A DNA stretch of 64,000 nt. Source: Cherax quadricarinatus (Eukaryota > Arthropoda > Malacostraca > Decapoda > Parastacidae). Position numbers and translations under genes: made by a program. The stretch is from assembly GCF_038502225.1 (NCBI RefSeq), contig NW_027195228.1, forward strand, positions 21,001 through 85,000, in the 5' to 3' direction. Positions within the stretch are counted from its first letter, which is position 1. Each line of letters begins with the position of its first letter. The notes under the pieces are model-generated. The model made no database searches. It saw only the letters and a list, made by a program, of their open reading frames with translations, and was not told where the DNA came from. This document shows, in pieces, positions 58,627-64,000 of the stretch.

Positions 58627-59810
58627 TAAGACCTCAAAAACTAAAACTTACCACATTAATCAGTTAAAATCTTTTCATACACCAGATAATGTCCCAGTAA
58701 TGACTCTGTCCTCTTCCTCTGAGGACGACTCTAATTCTTTGCACTCTATTTCTGAAATTAATGTTAAACTTTCAATTTCTGTCCTCCTCAAGGATCCTAG
58801 CCCTTTAATGGAGGGACTATCTGAAACGCAAGCAACAAGTTTAACTGCGCTTCTACAGTCATTCCCTGATGTTTTTTCGGATGTGCCGAAAAAATGTACG
58901 TTAGGTTATCATGATGTAGATGTGGGAAACTCTAAACTTATTAAACTCTCCCCCTACAGGGCTAATCCTGAAAAGCAAAGGCTACTTCAGCAGGAAGTAG
59001 AATTTTTGTTAAAGCATGGTTTAGTGGAGGAGTCATCTTGTCCATGGGCTTCACCGTGCATCCTTGTTAAAAAAGCTGACGGAGGGTTTCGTATGTGTAC
59101 AGACTACCGTAAGGTGAATGAGGTCACAATTACAGATGCTTACCCTCTTCCTCGTCTGGATGACGTAATTGACTTTGTGGGTAAGGCTACTTGTGTGTCC
59201 AAGATAGATCTCCTTAAAGGTTACTATCAGGTACCTTTGACGGATAAGGCAAAGGAAATCTCTGCCTTCGTAATTCCAGGAGGTCATTATCAATACAGTT
59301 ACCCCCTTCAGAATGAAAAATTCCCCCTCTTCATCCCAGAAACTTATCCATCAGGCTATTAAAGAACTTGAAGGCACGGCAGCGTACCTGGATGATATTA
59401 TTGTGGTGTCTGATACTTGGGATCAACACCTTAAGGCTCTTTTTGAGACCTTTCAGAGTTCCCCTTTAACTATTAATTTATCTAAGTCTTCCTTTGGCCA
59501 TGCCACTGTTATTTTTCTAGGCCATGAAGTAGGTGGTGGTGAAGTTGCTCATAAACTTGCTAAAGTTCTTGCCATTAAAGATTATCCAGTTCCTCATGAT
59601 AGGAAATCTCTTCAACGTTTCCTAGGCATGATAGGATTTTACACAAGATTCTGTAAGAATTTTTCAGATATTGTAGCCCCTCTTACCTCTCTTACCAGTC
59701 ACAAAGTTCCCTTTATTTGGACTTCAGTTTCTCATTACAGGTTGATGCTTGTGAGTCTGGGGTTGGGGCAGTACTATTGCAAAACGGGAACGAGGAGTTG
59801 CAGCCTGTAG
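58610..59810 (+). pseudogene. Gypsy-type reverse transcriptase
   Basis: Blocks: FPDVFSDVPKK, KLSPYRANPEKQRLL, HGLVEESSCPWASPCILVKK, RMCTDYRKVNEVT, YPLPRLDDVIDF, CVSKIDLLKGYYQV (first catalytic Asp), then a frameshift near 59305 in the segment that should read FG-(M/L)-KN-(S/A)-P, and AAYLDDIIVVSD (catalytic Asp pair intact). FLGMIGFYTRFCKNFSDI marks the thumb. A second shift at about 59720-59800 leads into RNase H. Confidence 0.85.
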
Positions 59811-60097
59811 CCTTCTTCTCTGCCAAATTACAGCCGCATCAGAGGGCTTACTGTACCATTGAAAAAGAAGCCCTCGTGCTGGTACTGGCTTTGGAGCATT
59901 TCGATGTTTATGTGGGCCAGACATCGCAGGTGGTCACCGTCTACAGTAATCACAATCCTCTAGTATATCTCCAAACCATGAAGAACCACAACACAAGGCT
60001 CATGAGGTGGACGCTCAGACTACAACCCTACTCTCTCAGAATTAAATATATTGCCAGCAAGGACAATACGTTGGCAGACTCTTTATCTAGAGTCTAA
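59717..60097 (+). CDS. Gypsy-type RNase H domain
   Basis: FSLQVDACESGVGAVLLQ (first Asp), FFSAKLQPHQRAYCTIEKEALVL (conserved Glu), VTVYSNHNPLVYL (the position usually Asp is Asn: T-D-H-x-P reads S-N-H-N-P) and SKDNTLADSLSRV (last Asp) are present in one open frame ending in TAA. It is the 3' domain of the pol polyprotein and lacks its own start. The Asn replacement suggests loss of activity. Confidence 0.8.
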   Translation: MDFSFSLQVDACESGVGAVLLQNGNEELQPVAFFSAKLQPHQRAYCTIEKEALVLVLALEHFDVYVGQTSQVVTVYSNHNPLVYLQTMKNHNTRLMRWTLRLQPYSLRIKYIASKDNTLADSLSRV

Positions 60098-60422
60098 CAA
60101 TATTTAATTATATATTAGGTTAGGATGTGTTAGGTTACTTGTGGTAACCCCTTCCAAGCTCTTTTTTTTTATCCCCTGGTGTGGGGTTTTTTTTTAGTGA
60201 GGGGATGCGGGCTACCATCCGCCTGTATCTTGGACTTATGTTAGCCCAACTGTCTGTTGTCTCTCTCTGAGTTTAGGGTTTGGTTTTTTGTCACGAGAAA
60301 AGCTGAGCTCTATCTAAGAGTTGAATGGTTGAGAGGAAAGGCGGTCCCATTATTTTGTGCCATGGCAGCACGGTTACCACTGGAAGGTGGCAGCCTAATC
60401 CTGAGCCTTCTCGGGGTGGGGG
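60098..60422 (+). other. 3' untranslated region and polypurine tract
   Basis: No frame of interest lies between RNase H and the 3' LTR. GGGGTGGGGG at 60413-60422 directly precedes the LTR and serves as the polypurine tract. An env-like gene is absent. Confidence 0.75.
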
Positions 60423-60852
60423 TGTGGCATGCAAAGAGTACATAACCTTTATTCGGCACATGTACACACCCTCATGCACAGGCTATCTCCCCCAACCAGC
60501 GAACCAGGTGACTGAGGGTTGACGATGGGGCCCCATCGTTCAACCAGTAACCAGGTTCCAGCCAATAAGAAGATGGTTTTACCAATCACAGAGGATATGT
60601 GGGCACCACTCTCCTGTCTGCCCTTGTCATTCCCATTCTAGAGCTGGTTGAAGCACGGTCTGCTCTCTAGTGGCTTCTATTCTGCCTTGCTTACCGTGGA
60701 GTGCACTAATACCTATCACTGTACATAGTGTATATAGTGTACATACTTCTGTTCTAAATTGGGGATAATATAATTCAAAACTTTTCTGCTGTGTTTATTT
60801 TGCTCCCTTTACACCCAGGATAACAGGCCATTTGGAATCCTGGGTTGTAATA
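60423..60852 (+). repeat. 3' LTR
   Basis: 430 bp, from TGTGGCATGCAAAGAG to CTGGGTTGTAATA. It matches the 5' LTR over its full length with scattered differences. Confidence 0.92.
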
Positions 60853-61115
60853 CGTGCGTAAGCATGTTAGATAGGAACAAATGGAGACAAATGGTTTCTA
60901 GGACTTGACGTGCTGTTGGAGTTTAAGCAACGTAACGGAAATACAGTAACGGGAATCACAGTGCCGGCACTTTGAAGGAGAGGTATTAATGTTGCAGTTA
61001 TATAACCGTAGTGTAAGCATGCTTCTGGCAAGACAGCAATGGAGTGAATGATTATGAAAGTCTTTCTTTTTCTGGCCACCCTGCCACCCTGCCTTGGTGG
61101 GAAATGCCCGATATG

Positions 61116-61118
<3 letters not shown>
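60853..61118 (+). mobile_element. RTE-like LINE copy 2, part 3 (3' UTR)
   Basis: CGTGCGTAAGCATGTTAGATAGG, by position 60853-60875, continues the RTE 3' UTR seen in reverse at 39290-39000: GGAGACAAATGG, TTGACGTGCTGTTGGAG, CTTCTGGCAAGACAGCAATG and TGGCCACCCTGC in the same order. It ends against (AT)n. Confidence 0.85.

Positions 61119-61201
<83 letters not shown>
61119..61201. repeat. (AT)n microsatellite
   Basis: About 83 bp of AT dinucleotides between the RTE 3' end and a PLE end. Confidence 0.97.
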
Positions 61202-61205
<4 letters not shown>

Positions 61206-61237
61206 ATAAGATCACAGTAAACAGGATTTCAAAATAT

Positions 61238-61372
61238 GCAAAACAACCACTCTGAAAGAATAGAGAAATTCCAAGCGCTTTCGTGACTACTCACATTATC
61301 AAGGAACTTGATAATGTGAGTAGTCACGAAAGCGCTTGGAATTTCTCTATTCTTTCAGAGTGGTTGTTTTGC
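61238..61372. repeat. Perfect palindrome of PLE ends, 66-bp arms
   Basis: Arms 61238-61303 and 61307-61372 are exact reverse complements around the 3-nt loop GAA. Each arm runs from GCAAAACAACC to the TTGATAA core. It is the same end as at 44901-45044, but with a shorter centre. Confidence 0.95.
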
Positions 61373-61397
61373 ATATATATATATATATATATATATA

Positions 61398-62632
61398 CAG
61401 TGGACCCTCGACTAACGCTATTAATCCGTTCGTGAGAGCTCATCGTTAGTCAAAATAATCGTTAGTCAAGTTAATTTTCCCCATAAGAAATAATGGAAAT
61501 CAAATTAATCCGTGCAAGACACCCAAAAGTATTGAAAAAAAAAAAATTTAACACATGAAATATTAATTTTAATACACACAAACTGAAGAAGACATGCACA
61601 GTTACATGACACTTACCTTTATTGAAGATCTGGTGATGATTGATGGGATGGGAAGAGGGGAGTGTGTTCATGGTCTTAGTGTTTAGAAGGGGAATCCCCT
61701 TCCATTAGGACTTGAGGTGGCAAGTCCTTTTTCCGGGTTACTTCCCTTCTTTTAATGCACTAGGACCAGCTTGAGAGTCACTGGACCTCTGTCCCACAAC
61801 ATATCTGCCCATAGAGGCCTGTACCTCCCGTTCCTTTATGACATTCCTAAAGTGTTTCACAACATTGTCAGTGTCACCATTAAACACTTGTTCAGGTTTC
61901 AGTCCTTCACTGTCTATGTACTCCTTGAATTCCTGCACATATTTTTCAGCTGCTTTTTGGTCCAAACTGGCAGCCTCACCATGCCTTATCACACTATGTA
62001 TGCCACTACGATTCTTAAATCTCTCAAACCAACCTTTGCTGGCCTTAATTCACTCACATCACCACTAGTTGCTGGCATTTTTCTAATTAAATCGTCATGC
62101 AACTTCCTAGCCTTTTCACATATGATCGCTTGAGAGATGCTATCTCCTGCTATCTGTTTTTCGTTTATCCATACCAATAACAGTCTCCCAACATCTTCTA
62201 TCACTTGCGATCTCAGTTTCGAAAACATAGTTGCACCTTTGACAAGAACAGCTTCCTTGATTGCCGTTTTCTTGGCCACAATAGTAGCGATGGTTGATTG
62301 GGGTTTTGTGTACAGCCTGGCCAGCTCGGAGACATGCACTCCACTTTCATACTTAGCAATGATCTCTTTCTTCATATCCATAGTAATTCTCACCCTTTTT
62401 GCTGTAGGGTTGGCACTAGAAGCTTTCTTGGGGCCCATGGTGACTTATTTTGCAGGTGCAATCACTAAAAAGGCTGTGATAATATGAAATGTTCCGATTG
62501 TATGCTTGGAAGGGACCGCGGTGGCTGGCTGGCTTGTAAACACTGACCAGAAGTGGACGCGTCTTAGACTGAACGAATAGCGTTGGTTGAGTTTTTTAGC
62601 GCTAATCGAGGCAAAATTTTTGCGATAAAATG
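61398..62632 (-). mobile_element. Tigger/pogo-type DNA transposon, internally deleted
   Basis: The left terminal repeat CAGTGGACCCTCGACTAACG starts at 61398 after TA (61396-61397), the usual target duplication. The right end is less clear: GAACGAATAGCGTTGGTTGAG (62571-62591) matches the complement of the left inner repeat, and a further GCTAATCGAGG word lies at 62601-62612, so the boundary at 62632 is an estimate. The transposase inside lacks its catalytic domain, so the copy is non-autonomous. Confidence 0.75.
61738..62438 (-). pseudogene. Tigger-type transposase with the DDE core deleted
   Basis: The N-terminus MGPKKASSANPTAKRVR leads into the CENP-B/pogo helix-turn-helix (EIIAKYESGVHVSELARLY, STIATIVAKK) and the second HTH (LLLVWINEKQIAGDSISQ, ICEKARKLHDDL). 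A one-base shift near 62045 moves the frame; the other frame reads IRHGEAASLDQKAAE and GLKPEQVFNGDT. Normally FNADET opens the DDE catalytic domain, but here the text jumps to DNVVKHFRNVIKERE and the C-terminus, so about 300 residues including the catalytic Asp residues are missing. It may retain DNA binding but cannot transpose. Confidence 0.85.
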
Positions 62633-62639
62633 TGAAAAT

Positions 62640-64000
62640 GTGAAAATGATGTATCTTGCTTATATTAGATCATTGGTTGATTATGCTGCGCCATTACTTG
62701 CTCTTGTGTCTGACTGGAAGCTTGGAGGGCTGGAAAAACTGCAGAACGAAGCAATGAGGATCATTTTAGGATGCCCTCGTACTGCCAAAATTTTAAATAT
62801 GCAAAAAGAACTTGATATTCCAAGCATCAGAAGATCGTGTTACTGAAAGAAATATCCTAATAGGGGTTAATATGCTCAGGCAAGCTCATTCAAACCCCTG
62901 CACAGAAGCCCTCCAAACTTTCCTCAGCACTGGTGAACACTCCTCTAGATGGATCGAAAAAACTGGAACCGACCTCCGCATGAATCAGATACATGATCTA
63001 TGTCAAGTAAGGCAACAGCGGCACTTCTCCGCTCCATGGAATATTACCCTATTCCAAACTACCATTCCTCCATTTCCCCCCAAACTACTTCTTAAATCAC
63101 AACCAAAACTTCGCCTTGAAGCCAAACATGAAACCTTAAGCTGTATTGATAACTTAGTCACACAGCACACACTCTCGCAAATTATTTACGCTGATGGTTC
63201 TGTTCACCAATCCACTGGTGCAGCTGGTAGTGCTGCTGTTGTCGTAAAGAGTGATGGCTCTCTTAAAGAAATTGGAGCACGCATCAATAATTGGGCCTCT
63301 ACCCTTCAGACAGAACTGTTTGCCATACTCCTTGCACTGAAATGCATCTATGTATCAAAGATTGACAGTTTAATTGTAACTGATTCTCAGTCATCCATAA
63401 ATGCTCTCAACTCATTAAGCATAAATTGTGGCATGCTTGTGTCAGAAGCCAGACACAGGTATGGTAGGATTGTGGACAGTGGAGTCAGAGTGCACATGCT
63501 GTGGATTCCATCTCACATTGGTCTTCAGATGCATGATAGAACTGATAAATTGGCTAAGCTGTATGCTTTCAAAGAGGGAGTAGATTACAATCTTGGCTTG
63601 TCAGGTAGTAGTTTGAGAACAATAATACGAAAAGAACTTCAACTGAATTTTATGGACTTAAGGCTCAGGGAGATTGACACCAGTGAGTCCATCTATCATC
63701 ATTCTATCATGCAGGAGGAGCCACATGTCTATGGTGCATCCAACAAAATAAGCAGATGTCACTACTGCCAGGCTCCGACTGGGTTACAAGTATCTTTGGC
63801 AGGTTAAATCACCACCACCAGATGTAGACCAAACGAAATGTAAACTTTGCCAGATGGACTATTGTCACACCCTGCGTCATTATGTACTGGAGTGCGATAA
63901 AATTAATGAATTTAGAAACAATTCACTCAGAAGTGTTCAAGAAATGGCTAAGTATTTTATCCACAGTGGTATATTACAGACCATTCTGGAGAAATACCCT
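62640..64000 (+). pseudogene. LINE ORF2 C-terminal part with RNase H domain, runs off the window
   Basis: The first frame has RSLVDYAAPLLALVS and KLQNEAMRIILGCPRT, the region after the RT in I/R1/Loa-side LINEs. A shift near 62830 leads to the long frame: IIYADGSVHQSTGAAG (Asp), TELFAILLALKCI (Glu), IVTDSQSSINAL (Asp) and LWIPSHIGLQMHDRTDKLAK (His, Asp) form a full RNase H catalytic set. Another shift near 63765 precedes RLRLGYKYLWQVKS and a Cys/His cluster, CKLCQMDYCHTLRHYVLEC. The frame is still open at the window end. Absence of the RT core upstream indicates a 5'-truncated copy or interruption by the Tigger insertion. Confidence 0.8.

Larger units (their letters stand above)
54709..60852 (+). 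mobile_element. Gypsy-type LTR retrotransposon with INT before RT (Gmr1-like order)
   Basis: A complete element of 6.14 kb: LTRs at 54709-55142 and 60423-60852, primer-binding site, gag, protease, integrase, RT, RNase H and a G-rich polypurine tract. The target duplication reads TGTGC on the left (54704-54708) and CGTGC on the right (60853-60857), one mismatch. Domain order is PR-INT-RT-RH, whereas most Gypsy elements have PR-RT-RH-INT. Gmr1-like elements are the known Gypsy lineage with this order. No env-like frame is present. All coding regions are damaged. Confidence 0.88.

Noticed and set aside
54709..60852. An endogenous retrovirus
   Set aside because: There is no env-like frame between RNase H and the 3' LTR; gag, pol and LTR features fit a retrotransposon.

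Overview
The window is eukaryotic DNA made almost entirely of repeats. The mixture of elements points to a decapod crustacean or a close arthropod relative: CR1 with an esterase ORF1, Tx1-like and RTE-like LINEs, Penelope-like elements (PLEs), a Gypsy-type LTR element with integrase ahead of reverse transcriptase, a pogo/Tigger transposon, and tRNA-headed SINEs with ATT tails. The taxon is inferred from recognising repeat families, not proven. The only host-gene sequence I can support is one 104-bp exon of an SLC22-type transporter (45555-45658, minus strand). No bacterial operon, CRISPR array or rRNA is present.

Layout. 1-9222: a 45/49-bp minisatellite interrupted by a nearly complete Tx1-like LINE (668-6259, minus) and by a solo LTR (7458-8572). 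Both insertions have target-site duplications, and the minisatellite resumes in phase after each. 9223-11756: PLE ends, an inverted repeat, and a LINE tail. 11757-21809: about 10 kb of a 55-bp satellite (roughly 183 copies) with two potential hairpins per monomer and clear higher-order duplications. 21810-29765: layered, decayed LINE, SINE and PLE remains, including a head-to-head CR1 pair and an old CR1 copy split by at least three later insertions. 30025-38262: 8.2 kb of period-3 sequence with a GCC/GCT core and T-rich flanks. 38460-42545: a LINE tail, a SINE, and an RTE-like LINE (minus). 42549-48658: PLE copies in inverted arrangement separated by long (AT)n tracts, the host exon, and a further LINE fragment. 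48660-61118: an RTE-like LINE (plus) into which a CR1 (about 49140-53145) and a Gypsy-type element (54709-60852) are nested. 61119-64000: (AT)n, a PLE palindrome, an internally deleted Tigger, and the RNase H end of another LINE that runs off the window.

The genes do not form a cooperating set. They are reverse transcriptases, endonucleases, gag-like proteins and a transposase, nearly all broken by frameshifts or stops. The most intriguing signal is a shared RNA-like motif: a 7-nt left core, a variable 4-5 bp stem and GAAA, as in a hammerhead ribozyme core. It recurs in five otherwise different PLE-type repeat ends, and its stem sequence changes while pairing is kept. The satellite hairpins and the triplet tract with systematic C/T-shifted copies are the other large unexplained structures.
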